Source: Podospora comata
Taxonomy: Eukaryota; Ascomycota; Sordariomycetes; Sordariales; Podosporaceae
DNA: 64,000 bases
Direction of reading: 5' to 3'
NCBI GenBank assembly: GCA_017354895.1
Contig: CP071496.1
Coordinates: forward strand, 3,100,001 to 3,164,000
A program made the position numbers and the translations under genes. This document shows positions 31,211 to 43,793 of this stretch, piece after piece (position 1 is the stretch's first letter; each line of letters begins with the position of its first letter). The notes under the pieces were generated by a model. The model saw nothing but the letters and a program-made list of their open reading frames with translations. It was not told the DNA's origin and searched no databases.

Positions 31211-33943
31211 ATCGGGAGGGGAGGGGGAGGAGGCCGGGGGGGTGGGTTGATGTTGTGGGGAGGGCGAGGGGGGTTAGGGTTCGTAGGGGGGAGTAGGGGG
31301 GGTATTGTGATGTCGAGAGGTGTTGGGAAGGGGGGGGGGTTAAGCAATGTGTATAGCGAGTAGATATTGTGGGGGTATTAAATCGTAGGTATGGTGTAGA
31401 AATAGAGTACATCCATTGCTACCCACGCTACCTTGTACTGTTAGGCCATGTTGAGTGTGTCTGGATTTTGTGTCACTTCGGGAAAAGTTCTAGATGTCTC
31501 TCGATTTGCATTCCGACAGGTCAGGTCGTGATGCTCCGGCGACATGGGACTTTTAAGGCAAAACCATACGCGGCTTTGGATGAACATGCTATCATGAGGA
31601 CATCCGGAAGTGCCTGCGCTCTGACAGTCAACGCGCGTTTACAGACAAAGATCGGATTTCTCCGTCCGATCGGAGCTATCAAACGTTATTTCGCATCGTA
31701 CTCTGCAGCAGTCAACAGGGCAACGAACAGGTCGTGGTGTCTTTGGCAAGGCAACGGGCCCTAAAAAACTGCCGGGTCTGAGACCGTCGGGCCTAGGTTG
31801 TGTGAGTGATGAGTTGCCACTTTGGAGGAGTCTCTGAAGAAGTCCACAGCTGTAAGAGGCAGTTTCAAAGCCAAAAGACGACTCTTTGCTTTTTGGAGCA
31901 AAAGCCAGCCCCTTTACATCCCCCTTGTCTTCACTTTGGCGAAAAGGTGACAGTGACCCCGTGCCACCGGCCGTTGCTGGCGGCAGTGGAATACACAAGT
32001 CCCTGTGGTTGGTTGGGTAGCGCCCGCTCTCTTTATTGGCCGCCCGAGATGACAATATCATGCATGCATCGCACGCCGCTTCCAAGATGTGAATGGTTCA
32101 TTTTGTGATTCTTTTTTTAAAATGAATCTGATTGATTACATTGTCAATGGGGCTTCAGTCACAAGCGGAGGGGAGAGGGAGGGAGAGGGGGGAGCAAAAC
32201 CAGAGAGGCTTCTTGTTATTCTCTTTGGGCTTCCAAAAAAAACTACCAAGATTCGCACCCGATAACAGTGTGGGGCACCCATTTGAGGGTTGGATGAATC
32301 GGGGATTTTCTTTTCCCCGGTTGATACTCCGTATCAAGATTTGTTCTTTTTGGAGAAAGTTTATGAATGAGGGGGAATTGGAAACATCAGGCCAGCGAGC
32401 CGTGACGATCAAGCAGACTCAGCCCGTTTTTCTCGATGGATTGTCCTGGTTCTCTTTGGCGTTGTTGGAACAGAAAATAGCCTTGAAAGGCCAGGGATCA
32501 GGGAGATCTGGCCGATGACATCGTCAGCGCCACTCCAGTGAAACCCCGTTCTTGCGCGCGTGGACCGGATCCAGCCGGTCATTTCGGGTCGATTTTACTT
32601 CGTATATGCGTATATTATCTCATACAGATTGTTGATGGAATGGAGTGGACACCTGTTCTGGAAAACAATGAATGACACCTGCCTATTCAGCTGAGAGAGG
32701 GGAACAGACAATACAAGGTCTTTCTGTGTCCCCTGTTAGATATGACGATGAATCCGACTGGCCGGGTCTTTTGTACATTGTTGTATGTAGCGATCTCTGA
32801 GGCTCAGCTCGCACAAAGGGGGGGCCCGCTGCCCTGAGAGCATCGTACCTGAACCATCAGGCTGGGAAGACCCTCACAGGAGCTGACGGCATTGTCCCTG
32901 CAGCTGTGAGAGGTGGTCCTGACAGGAGGAGGGGAGAGGAATGTGGACGTGAGAATGTGAAAGCCCCCAAATAGACAAATTTGGGTGCCAAAATGCACGG
33001 CTTCAGCGTGTCGACAGTGGCTGCACGTGACAGCACCCACTGTTGTTTGCCGCTAATGCAGGCTCTCAGAGCGGTGGGCCAAGGAAATCTACGCCTGATC
33101 TGGACCATCGCCCCGGCCTCCCCTAGCACCCACCTGGGCAACGCTTTCAATTTACCAGCCAGTGGCCTGCCCGCCGTTCGTTCGTTCGTTACCATACCAT
33201 TGAGGGAAGAGAGGAGAACAGCCGCCTGTGCCTTTGATTTGCCTTTGCCTACGCCATTTGTTCCCCTCTCCTTCCCAAGACTCTGCTACCTGCTTCACCT
33301 CCAGACCGAGCGAGGACTGCCTGTCGCCAGCAGCACCGCAAGAGCCTCTCCACGGTTATCGGAGGCCTTGTAAGACATTGAAACGCCCGCGTATCCCCGT
33401 GTCTCGAAACCCTTCTCGCATGGAACCTTGATCGGTCGAATCCGTTGTCTACTCCCCATCAGAGTCCAGAGATATACTCAGCCTAGGTGCTTGACTGACG
33501 CGCAAATCCGACCGGCCGAACATCTTCCTTTTCTTCCTCGAATTCTCTCCCCCAAGCTCGAACCCCTCCTCAAGGCACCGGCCCTCTTGTCTTACGTCCC
33601 GACGATCTGCCTCAGTTGCCAAGCGCCGTTGCGCCCAGGATTCTCCGCATCAAAGACTTGGTTGTTTTGAGTTCAAGTGCATCGAGCAACAGCCGCATCC
33701 TCCGCCCATGATAGATAGACGATAGCACTACTGCAAGCGGTCGATCGGTACAAGGAAGCGAAGAAGAGCACACACAGCTCGTGGGTGGGATCAGGCCCTC
33801 CTAGAGGCCCAATACTAGTCGGGATGATGGTGCGTAGAAGAAGGCTTCCGAACACCTTCCGTTCCGGGTTCCGGGCGCCGAGTGCTGGGATGTCGGATGT
33901 CAGGCTCGGGGTCTTCGGCCGCTGACCGCTGCCGAGTTCCTAG
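31211..33943. other. Long intergenic region and probable leader of the Zds gene
   Basis: 2.7 kb without a supportable gene. The left end is purine/G-rich. Frames such as 31369-31764 plus and 31639-32085 minus have no coding character. From about 33180 the plus strand turns pyrimidine-rich (CTTTGCC, CTCCTTCCC), typical of fungal promoters and 5' leaders, so the Zds-family transcript may start here. Confidence 0.45.
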
Positions 33944-34203
33944 ATGCTGGGCATGGGAACCCTCGTGTCGCGAGACCCGAACGGCCGTGCAAGCGCATGG
34001 AGGGAAAAAATTATGGGCCCCAGTGGGCCAGGGGCTGTTCCTGATGTGTGGCTAGTAATAGCGATCGCTGACAATCGCCTCGGACGATTCAACAGACTTC
34101 CAGACTCCGCGATGTTGGCAGCAGCTTTGCCAACCGTCGAGGCCACGCCAGCCAACTATCCATCTCAGACCCGAGCCATCACGTCACCGAAGCGATCGGC
34201 ACC

Positions 34204-36852
34204 ATGTACGGCGACGACGAAGATTCTGGCGCCGAGGACAACCGGCCACTTAGCTTTATCGCGTCCAAGAGTTCCAGCGAGCAGTTGGGCAAGGCCCCCA
34301 GGCCGGACGACCCGGCCGACGACAGACTACGACTGGTGCGCACCACCTCGGACCAGACGAGCACCGTGACCGCTCCGAGTAATGCCAGTCCCAACGGCAA
34401 CCCCCTTCGAAAAACCCAGACAGTTCCCTCCCGCATCCCCACAGAACGAAGCAACTCGCATGATGGCGTTCGATCCCCCCTGTCGCCATTGTCCCCGACG
34501 CCCTCCCTCCGCGATGTCCAGGCCGACGACTCTGGATTTCCCCTGACCAACATCGACAATGCCAATGACATTGCACAGGAGCTCAGCAACCTTCAGGCGC
34601 TGCGGCGCATGTCTATGGATGTGTCCAACACACACGACCCCGATCTCCTGCCCTTTTCTGGCGTGTCTTTGATGGCTATGCCGTCAATAGCCCCCACCGG
34701 CGATGACGACGAAGCAGATCCAAGCCGGTTGCTATGGGTGCCAGCACGAGTACACCCCGAACTCGACACCGGTGCTTTCAAGACGTTCCTTGAAAATCGG
34801 GTGCAAACGATGAAGCGGAGGTCGGGAGACTCGTTTCTCTCGGTTGATGGGGCACAAGTCGGTGGTGGTTCGGGAAGCCTGAGACGGAAGAAGTCGATGC
34901 TATCGAGACAGGTCAACACTCATACTGAAAACGGAGACAGTTATACCGACGGTGCCGAACGGCTTCGACGAAATGGCTCCCTCCCAGACTACTCAACTCC
35001 CGAGCTCAGTCTCAACGAACTCGTCAACGACCCAACAAGCGTGGTGCAGAAGCTGGCGCACGAGACCAGAGGGGAGGATGGTGGGGCAGATAGTCCGATC
35101 CTGCCTGTGGCGCCAGGCATGGGGCTTCGGCGGTCAACCAAGACGACTTATAGAAAGGGCGGCAGTCAGCGGTTTGCAAAGAAGCTTGGGGAGAAACAGG
35201 TGGCCAGCAAGATGTCTTCTGAGGAATCACCACCGCTTCCTCCGGTGGACCCATCCATTGGCAAGCCCTTGACGCGGGTCATGTCGGAGCCAATCGCCGA
35301 GAATTACTCGAGGCCAACGCGGACTGTCAGAAGACAACAGAACTTCTCGCGCGATGGCTTGGACTCTGTTGCCGGTTCTGCTCAGGAGGGTGAAACGACA
35401 GCCGCCTCGCCTCCCTCGTCGCCCCCCCGCAAAGAGTCATTACCGGTCAGGGCAGCCTCAGCAGCAGCACGGACTGCTACCGCGCCAGCCATTCCTCAGA
35501 TTGTCGAGACGCCGCCGGTCGAAGAAGCCAGCTCATCACCGGAGAGATCGACGTCCCAGAAGGAGACGCAAAAAGACCAGGCTCATCAGCCTCCTGCTGA
35601 TGGCCCTCCGGCTCGCTCCAGCAAACGGCCATCACCCAGCAAACCTGCCCAGTCGGCTGCTGGATCGGCCGGGAGCTCGAGCGCTAACCCTCTCGAGAAA
35701 ATCAGCCACCCAGAGGCGTTACCTGATAACAGCAACTCTACCACGAGCAGCTTGACATTTATCCCCACATTTGACAACGTCGAGAAGAAGGCGGATAGGA
35801 AGAGCAAAGATAAGGATGAAACCGAGAGCATAGCATCGACAAAGTCGACCTCGAGTTGGAAGTGGTTCAAGAGCGGGGATAAGGAGAAGAAGAAGAAGGA
35901 GAAGGAAGAGGAGAGGGAGAGGGAGAGGGAGAAGGAGAGGGAGAGGGAGAGGGAGAGGGAAGAACAGGCTAGGAAGGCCAAGAGCAAAGCTAATGAGAAG
36001 GGCCATGATAATGCTCGTCTTGATGTTTTGCAGAACTCCATCGACAACCCCAAGGGCCGCGAGAGCCTCCGGTTGGACCGAGAAAGCATCGAGGGCTTAC
36101 CGCAGGACGACAAGAAGAAAGATACGATGCGCAAGTCTAGCGACAGCAAGCGAGGAGACGGCTTTTTTGGCGGCCTGTTCGGAGGTTCAAAGAAGAAGTC
36201 GGAAAAGGAGGCTGCGCACAAGAAGGAGAAGCAGCGGGCACTTAGTCCAGAGCCACCGGCACGTATCTTGCGTCCCGACATCGATTACCACTGGACGCGG
36301 TTCCCCATCATCGAAGAGCGTGCCATTTACCGCATGGCTCATATCAAGCTCGCAAACCCTCGACGTCCCCTCCACAGCCAGGTTCTGCTCAGCAACTTTA
36401 TGTATTCGTACCTCGCAAAGGTGCAGGCTATGCACCCGCAGCTTAACGTGCCGATTTCGCCGCAGCAAAAGAGGCAGGAAGAGGAGCGGAAGCGTCGCGA
36501 AGCGGAGCAACAGGCGTTGGAGCAGCAGATGGCCGCTCAGCAGGCTGCCCAGGATGGGAACTTTGACTTTGAGTACCATCGGGTATGTATCCCTTGTTAA
36601 CAACACGCTAGAACCTCACTAACGAGCAAACGACAGTCGGGCAGTCAGTACGGTGATTCTCCTGTTCAGCAGGGCGATGACAGCGTCCAATATGTGGACG
36701 ATTCTCAGATATACGAGTACGAGCACGGGGGCCAGCAGCAGCAATACCAGCAAAACGGCGCCAATGGCAACGGCCATGCACATCAGCACGACCAGAATTA
36801 CTACTACGCGCAGGGTGATGGCAATGGGAACGAGAGGAACGACATGTGGTAG
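34204..36852 (+). CDS. ZDS1: Zds family protein (Zds1/Zds2 C-terminal domain)
   Basis: Predicted regulator of PP2A-Cdc55, acting in mitotic exit and polarity. From this ATG: exon 34204-36582, intron 36583-36636 (GTATGT donor, CACTAAC branch, CGACAG acceptor), exon 36637-36852, giving 864 residues. Most of the chain is disordered (Ser, Pro, Glu). A Lys/Glu/Arg coiled run sits near residues 560-600. The conserved Zds_C motif near 690-740 reads DIDYHWTRFPIIEERAIYRM and HSQVLLSNFMYSYLAKVQ. The tail is Gln/Asn/Tyr-rich. The N terminus is probably incomplete here: the frame stays open and protein-like upstream (SQLSISDPSHHVTEAIGT just before the Met) to a likely acceptor, TTCAACAG, at 34095 with a GCTGAC branch-like motif. 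A 5' exon probably lies further left; one candidate ATG is at 33944. Confidence 0.88.
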
Positions 36853-38807
36853 GACCACCATTACCGGCGCCAAGCTTCGATGAGACGTCTGAAGAAGAGG
36901 AGGAGCAGGAGGAATCTCCAAGGTGGGGGAGTGGACCAGGGCAACGGCTGGTCTTCCTTGCGGCTGTATAAACGTCTACGGCCATGGAATGTCGCCGTAT
37001 CCAGACCGGTACCTTTACAACAGAAGCCACCCCACAATGATATCGGCAAGAAGAATGGCCACATTTCTCGACACTGTTGCTATCGCTGCTGCCCTGCTTT
37101 TTATGAGTAGGCGGTTTTGTCTTTATACTGGCGCCTTGAGGGTCGAAAGGGTTAGAATATGTGTATTATCACCACTCAAGCTCCATGTTTTTCCTTCCCA
37201 AGGTCTCAAAAAGAAGAAAAGTTTGGGTGGTGGTTCGGGAAAGGGTGGCTTATTTTCTTTCTGGGGAAAGAAGGGGGGGGTTCTCTTCTCGTATCATATT
37301 TGTATGTTTCGAACAATGGTAGTGTCCTTTATTTTTGTTTTTCCTTCTGTGTTTGGTAGTTTGAATGCTCTAGCATAGCATAGCCTGGGTTTTGGGATTT
37401 TGGGATGGGGGGAAAGGGAGGTATATGGGGGAAGGGTGTTGAGGGGTGAGGGGGTGGGACGATATGATAACTCTGTGAGAGAAATATAAGCAACTATGAA
37501 ATGAGGATTACCTGAGCTACTGAGGTCATGATGACTGAATATCACGTCGTGGAAGTGGCTAACTAGCTACCTTATAAAGCATTGGGGAGTCTCAGTCAAG
37601 GCTGATGATACCACAGTTGAGGTTCAGTGGCCCATCCGTTAGCCCACACTGCCTTCCGTCATCCGCCTGGTGTGGAAGTCTATCATCTTGCTCACAAGGT
37701 GAGAAATTATGTCAGATGGGTTTTAAGCTGCAGCCCTCAAGCCATCCAGCGGGTCTTTTGAAACGCCACAATCTAGAGTCCGCAAGCATTCCATTCCTTT
37801 CCCGATGGTTCTGGTGGATGCCCGGTATGGGTATTTTGTTCTATAACGCAGAGCTGCAACATACAAAGCCCTAACTAACGTGTTGCCTTCTCACAAGTGC
37901 TCCGTATCTGCATTCGTATTCTCTTTTTGTCCCTGTAACCTTGCAGACGCTCTCAAGATACCCGATATCCTCAAATGAATCACGATCGACGAAGTCCATC
38001 TTTTCGAGCACTGCGCTGTTGAACAGCGCTGCACCTGTTGTCATCTCTTTCCCGGCGTGCCAAGAACGCTCGTGGTTCAACTTGATCGTCTCGTAACCTA
38101 TGACATCCCAAACCCGAAAACTGTTTCTCTTCAACAACCATGAGAAGTAACGATGAGCTCTCCGGCCTGTGGAAATCCCCGACTGGGTATGTTGCGTCAT
38201 GCCCCCATATAGCGGCCACCACAATGGTCCACGCCTGCTTAGGGCCGGCCCGGGCCTTCACCCCCGGAGCTCGGAACTGGAAGTCAATTCCTGCCACCCC
38301 TTTAAAACAAGAGTCACCCGGCAAAGATGATACCGGATGATTTCTTCTCCAGCACGGTCATCATGTCATGTCTCGAGTTTTCTGTGTGGTTTTTCCCCTA
38401 ATGTACATAACCAGGAGGCTAGGAGTACGGTGTAAGATCAAGTACCTAAGGTATATAGTTGCAACAACCGGCAGACAAGTCGCGATTTCCCCGAGCACCG
38501 ACGACCCGAGAAAGAGAAGGCACGATTCACGAGATTGGAGACGGGGTGATAGGTAAGGTGAGTAAGAGCTGGGCCCGACGGCAGGTGGCTCCTGTCTCCC
38601 ATTTTCTTTGATTTTCCCGGACCGGAAAACTCGGCCAACTTCTCACGGTTGAGAGAAACACGTCTCTGACAATTACAGAATTCTTTTTACCCATACATCG
38701 GCTAGTCTTACATAGGTTCTCAACGACAGGCCTCGCCGCCACCGACTTCCGAAACTCTCCCCCGAATCAACGTTGGACTCGGGCGAAACTACGCAGACCA
38801 TCCGAGA
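36853..38807. other. Intergenic region, Zds gene to DUF2433 gene
   Basis: About 2 kb. The left part should be the Zds 3' UTR. A minus-strand frame at 37871-38224 (117 codons, ending RREYECRYGAL-like charged residues) has some protein-like composition but overlaps another open frame and has no domain; it is not called. The right part, just before the next ATG, is presumably promoter. Confidence 0.45.
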
Positions 38808-41742
38808 ATGGAACACAATGGCCGCGGTGGCTACGGCGAGAATGGAAGATGGAAGACATACCCGACTAACGGTGGATATGGCACTGGTGGGCTCTTCAGA
38901 GGATCACTCCAAGTAAGTTGGACTTTGATGGATGGACGCTGTGATGGATGGCTGTCAGTCAAGCCTGGCAACAACCCTGGCAACAACCCTGGCAACAACC
39001 CTGGCAACCCTGTCACCCCGCCGAGGCCCAATGGCGCTAGTACCCAATTGGACGCGACACAAACCAAACGGGGTCTTCCCCTGGCGCAGGCGGCAGGCTG
39101 TTGAAGCTGCCAGTGCAGACAGAGAGAGCGAGCTGGACCAAATTTCCAACACCTCACTCGGCCTTCCCGCAACACAACTGAACAGCAAGTCGCTGCAGAG
39201 GTCTCCTCCCCTTCTTGATACCCAATTCCTGGCCGCGCCAGCTCCTGTCGATTTGACCTCCTGCTTCACTCCCCAACCCCGGCTCCAGCTGCGATTCGCC
39301 CGACGCTGTGTTTTCCTTCAGCTTCCGACTCCGACTGCTGATCAGCCAGCAACGGCAGGAACCCCATCCAACACCGCCAGCACCCGACGACGGTATCCCT
39401 CACTACTCTTACGTCCCCTCGCTGGCTTCCGCTCGAGCCATGGCTTCTGTGAGCTGCCCTCCTCCTCTTCCTGCGATCGAGATGACTGCTGCGACTCGGT
39501 CCCCACCCAACGTCATCGCGATTGCGAGCATCGACTTGCGCTTGGTCGAGCTCCCGCTGGAACGACTGCCTTGGCTGCCATGATTGTGTGCTTCTCTTGC
39601 TGCGAATGCTGACTGTTCTCTCCAGCAGCAACCGCGTCCGTATGGTCAGGGCGGCTACCTGCCAAACGGCGCCGTGCCACCTCACCCAGCTCCTCTCCCC
39701 GGAGCTCAACCTCTCCTTCCCAACCAGGGCCGTATTGTTCAGACCGGCCCCAACAGAATTCTTTGCATCGCTGATGTGCGAGGTATGTCAGAGAAATACA
39801 AACCTGCCAGCATCGATGGGGCTGCATGCTGACCACGGCTCTTTTTAGGCAACCTCCAGTCCCTGAACGACCTTGCCCGTTCTGCCCGTGCCGACTTTAT
39901 CATTCACACTGGTGACTTTGGCTTCTACGACGAAACATCTCTGGAGCGCATTGCGGATAAGTCAGTTGCCTTTGATGGTTTGTTGATTGGACATGTACTG
40001 ACCTTGACACGCTTAGGACCCTAAAGCATGTCGCCCAGTATTCCCCCCTCATTTCGGAGCCAGTCAAGAAGGCGATTGCGGCAGGTGGCGCCGGCCCTGT
40101 CAAGTCACGATTCCAAGCTTCCGAACTGCCCCTGTCCGAACTCCCTCAGCTCATCACCGGTGAGCTTAAGCTCGATGTCCCGGTCTACACCGTCTGGGGC
40201 GCGTGCGAAGATGTCCGCGTGTTGGAAAAGTTCCGGTCCAAGGAGTACAAGGTTCCCAATCTCTTCATTATTGATGAGGCTCAGTCCATGCTGCTCGAGT
40301 GCTCGGGCGTCAAGCTCCGTCTTCTCGGCCTTGGCGGAGCTGTGGTAATGCACAAACTCTTCGACAACGGCGAGGGCCGCACCACCATCGCTGGCGGCCA
40401 GGGTACTATGTGGACCACGCTTTTGCAGATGGGCGAGTTGGTAGACACGGCCAACCGTGTCTATGACCCTACCGAGACTCGCGTGTTCATCACACACGCC
40501 TCGCCCGCCCGCGAAGGTATTCTCAACCAGCTCTCGGTGGTTCTCAAGGCAGATTTCTCCATCTCGGCTGGCCTGCATTTCCGCTATGGTAGTTCGTACA
40601 ACGAGTTCAGCGTCAACCCGAGTCTGGACCACTACCGCGGCAAGCTTGCCGCTTCCAAGGCTTCGTTCAACGATGTTTGGGATACCGTGAGGGCCGAGGT
40701 CGAGCCCGCGATTCAGCAGAACGACGCCCAGCAGACGTTGCTTAAGAACGCGCTCAGCGTAGTGGAAAAGATGCCTACCATGGCTGCCGGTGGCAACCCT
40801 TTCGGTGGTGTTCCTGCCAACACTCCTGGTGCCGGTCAGGTCGACGAAAGCGCATTCAAAAACATGTGGAATTTCAACCTAGCTGATGCGGCATTCGGCT
40901 GGCTCGTACTGGAGATTCAGGATGGCAGAATCGGGACTGAGATGCGCGCTCAGGGATTTAACTTCTCTCACCGTGGGGCCAAGCAGCAGCCCGGCGCTCA
41001 GCCAGCTGCCGCGGCCACCGGCCACAGCCCTGTCAATCCTCCTCCTGCGGCTCCCTCTCAGCCCGCCCCCTCGGCTGCTCCGGCGGTCCCAGCCGTGAAG
41101 CCCGTCGTCCATTCACCTGTCCCCGTGCCTACCAAGCCCGCCACCCCAGCCCCGGTTCCTTCGGCCTCCCCAGCACCCAAAGAGGAGAAGCCTGCCGCCG
41201 CCGCTTCTAACGGAGCTTCTGGTGAGCCATCGGCGCCCCGCAGTTCTGCCGAAAACACCATCGGCTTATTCATCATGAACGCCCAGAGCGAGGATCAGAT
41301 TCGTGATCTGTTTTCTGAGGAGGACAAGGCCAAGATTGTCAGGATTGAGAAGTGGGGCCAGAACAAAGTTGCTCACTTCAAGACGACCGAGGATCGCGAT
41401 GACGCCCTGAACCGTCTCCCAGACGATGTCAAGAACCGTGCTCCCGGTCAAGAAGATAGATCAAAGCCTTTGGTCAAGATCTTCCAGGCCCCTGCTGCTC
41501 GAGGGTCTTTCCGTGGTGGTGCGGGCAACTGGGGCAGCAGCCGTGGTGGTAGAGATTCTGGAAACGTCCAGAGCGGCTACAGAAGTGCCGGCGGCGGTGC
41601 CAGTGATAGTGAGGGTGCTGGTCGCGGCCGTGGACGTGGTGGCAACCGTGGCGGTAGAGGTGGTGAACGGGGCGGTCGTGGTAGGGGTGGCCGGGGCGGC
41701 CCGAAGGAGGGGGGGGCCGGTGGGGCGGGAGAGGCCCAGTAA
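38808..41742 (+). CDS. DUF2433 metallophosphatase-like protein with RGG tail
   Basis: 699-residue fungal protein in four exons: 38808-38912, 39626-39782, 39849-39960 and 40017-41742. Intron 1 is unusually long (713 nt, GTAAGT...TCTCCAG); introns 2 and 3 are 66 and 56 nt. Exon lengths sum to a multiple of three and the joins are smooth. The N terminus is Gly/Tyr/Asn-rich (MEHNGRGGYGENGRW). A calcineurin-like phosphoesterase fold is suggested by RILCIADVRGNLQSLNDL, IIHTGDFGFYDE, VYTVWGACEDVR and FITHASPAREGILN, at the positions of the DxH, GDxxD, GNHD and GHTH blocks. Several metal ligands are changed, so catalysis is doubtful. A Pro/Ala linker, an RRM-like segment (NTIGLFIMNAQSEDQIRDLF ... KVAHFKTTEDRDDAL) and an RGG/GRGR tail follow, which points to RNA binding. 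Role unknown. Confidence 0.85.
38964..39009. repeat. 12-bp minisatellite CCTGGCAACAAC, about 3.8 copies
   Basis: Three perfect units plus most of a fourth. It lies inside the proposed first intron of the DUF2433 gene. If that intron were retained, the repeat would encode a PGNN series in frame with exon 1. Confidence 0.9.
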
Positions 41743-42737
41743 ATGTACGAGGAGTAAGAGACGAACTTTTGTAATCTTGGTGTTTGATTTGGGGGTGGTG
41801 TCATGGCTCTCGGTGGTGGGTGGTGGGAAAATACAGCGGAAGAAAAGGGAGTGGGTGTTATTTTACGGAGCGAGTTTTGGCTTGCTGTAACCAACTTTTT
41901 TTTTTTTTTTCAAGAAGTAGTGTTGTGCTTTGTGTTGTGTGATGTGCCACGTTGTGTGTTTTGCTTTTGCTGCGATTACGACGATGACCTCTTGCCTGAG
42001 TGTGAGTGGTTTTAGACTTGTTGTTGCTTTTCTTTTCGATGACGAAGGGGAGGGAAATACACGGAGATGGTACTTGAGATTTGATTTGAGTTGTTTCTTT
42101 GGCACAGAACGGGGATGGTTGGATGGGAAAAAGAAAATGATTTGTGTCTTTCGAGTCTTCTTTTCTTCACTTTATGAGAAATAATTTGACGATGTTTTTT
42201 CTTTTTCTTTTTGTATGTAATTGTCTTGAGGTAGATATGGGGTCGCGGACAAATGGAGGTAATCGAGTTGTTTGTCCGTTTTTTTTTTTTTGGGGGATGG
42301 GTTTGTTGATGTGCATGTGAGATGGGTGGTGTGAGTTGTGAGATGATGTGCAGGGGTGGTGTGGGCGATGATGATGATGGTGAGTAAGGTAGGTTAAAAC
42401 ATGAAATTAAGTTTGTCTGTGTCAAGAGATATATCCCGTGAGGTCAACAAGAGAGCTGTCGTGGCTTGTGCAGATTGCCTTGAGCTCATGTCTGTAGGTG
42501 TGTCTGATGTTTAATGCCCACATTGGTGTACACCAGTGGTCTTCATTTTCGATGTTTCGAGTCCACCGCAGAACCCAACAACACCAAGTTACGCAAATTC
42601 TTTCTTCTGGGTGCTCTTTTCTCTATTACCCCATCCCGACCGAACGACCAAATGTATCCCCCCCCCTCCCCCAACATCAAATCGATATACACTATTATAC
42701 ATATAATACAGCCCCTTTCCCCTTTTTCCTTCCCCCC
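41743..42737. other. Shared 3' region of convergent genes (DUF2433 / COQ5)
   Basis: About 1 kb between two stop codons. T-rich on the plus strand with homopolymer T runs at about 41897 and 42280, as in fungal 3' UTRs. No gene recognised. Confidence 0.5.
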
Positions 42738-43793
42738 CTACTCCCTAGGCTTCATCCCCCTATGAATAGCTGCCACCCCCCCCGTCAAATCCTCCCACCC
42801 ACCATTCCCACTCACCCTGAACCCCGCCCCCTTTATCAGATCCCTAAACTCCTCCTGCCTGGGAAACCGCTCAATGCTCTCGACCAGATACTGGTAGCTA
42901 TCCCTATCCCCCGCCACCAGCTGCCCAATCAACGGAATCGCCCGGAAGCTCCACTCCTTGTACACACTGTTAAACAACGGGTGCTTGTCCGCCTTGGAGA
43001 ACTCAAGACAGGCAAACACCCCCCCCGGCTTGAGCACCCTGTACGCTTCCGCCAGCGCGGCGGGAATATCGCTAAAGTTCCTGATCCCAAACGCGACGGT
43101 GTATAAGTCAACTGAATTATCTTCCAACCCCGACGTGGCGGTCGCGGGATCGAAAAAAGTCTGTTCGGTCTGGGAGAGGATGGGGGTCAAAGGCCGGGTT
43201 TTGCGCAAGTCTTCGGCGTTGGCTTCGACGAAGCTGAGCGCGGCTTGCTGGCTTGCCGGGAGGGCGGCAGATCGGGATTTTCCGACCGAGAGCATGGCGC
43301 GGTTGATGTCTGAGATGGTGACCTTGACGTTGGGGTTGGAGTTGACGGTGTGGGCGTGGTGGAGGAGGCGGAAGGCGATGTCGCCTGTGCCGCCGGCGAT
43401 GTCCAAGATGTGCTGGGGGGAGGTGGGGGAGGTGGAAGAAAGGGGGGAGAAGCCCGGGTTCAGGGTCGAGACGAAGTGGTCTTTCCAGATGCGGTGCCAG
43501 CCGAAGGACATGAGGTCGTTCATTTTGTCGTACGAGTCTGCCACGGACGTGAAGACGGAGGCGACGAGGGCGCGTTTTTGGGAGGTGGTCACGGTGGAGA
43601 AGCCGAAGTGGGTTTCTTCGTCTGAGGGGGTGGTGGGTTGGGTATTATTACGGTGGGAGGGGGTGGTGGACAGAGATCGTCGTGATGTTGGTACATGGTG
43701 GTGACATTGTGGTTGTTGTTGGCGGGGGAGAAATGTGCTGCTGCGGAGGGAGGGGAGTGCCCTTTTGAGAGCCGGTCGGGCAGCGGCGGCCAT
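42738..43793 (-). CDS. COQ5: Ubiquinone biosynthesis C-methyltransferase COQ5, mitochondrial
   Basis: Catalyses the S-adenosylmethionine-dependent C-methylation of 2-polyprenyl-6-methoxy-benzoquinol in the coenzyme Q synthome of the mitochondrial matrix. 351 residues, single exon, from the first ATG (MAAAARPALKRALPSLRSST), which gives a basic, Ser-rich presequence. The core starts with FGFSTVTTSQKRALVASVFT and VADSYDKMNDLMSFGWHRIWKD, the UbiE/COQ5 signature. The SAM-binding motif I is ILDIAGGTGDIAFRLL; the post-motif region has VDLYTVAFGIRNFSDIPAAL and YRVLKPGGVFACLEFSK. Length and motif order match the family fully. Confidence 0.96.
   Translation of the reverse strand: MAAAARPALKRALPSLRSSTFLPRQQQPQCHHHVPTSRRSLSTTPSHRNNTQPTTPSDEETHFGFSTVTTSQKRALVASVFTSVADSYDKMNDLMSFGWHRIWKDHFVSTLNPGFSPLSSTSPTSPQHILDIAGGTGDIAFRLLHHAHTVNSNPNVKVTISDINRAMLSVGKSRSAALPASQQAALSFVEANAEDLRKTRPLTPILSQTEQTFFDPATATSGLEDNSVDLYTVAFGIRNFSDIPAALAEAYRVLKPGGVFACLEFSKADKHPLFNSVYKEWSFRAIPLIGQLVAGDRDSYQYLVESIERFPRQEEFRDLIKGAGFRVSGNGGWEDLTGGVAAIHRGMKPRE

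Noticed and set aside
31644-31674. GATCGGA / TCCGATC inverted repeat
   Set aside because: Short stem in unstructured intergenic DNA; expected by chance.
37871-38324. Two overlapping minus-strand frames of about 115 codons
   Set aside because: Partly protein-like, but neither has a domain, clear start context or splice support; too weak to call.
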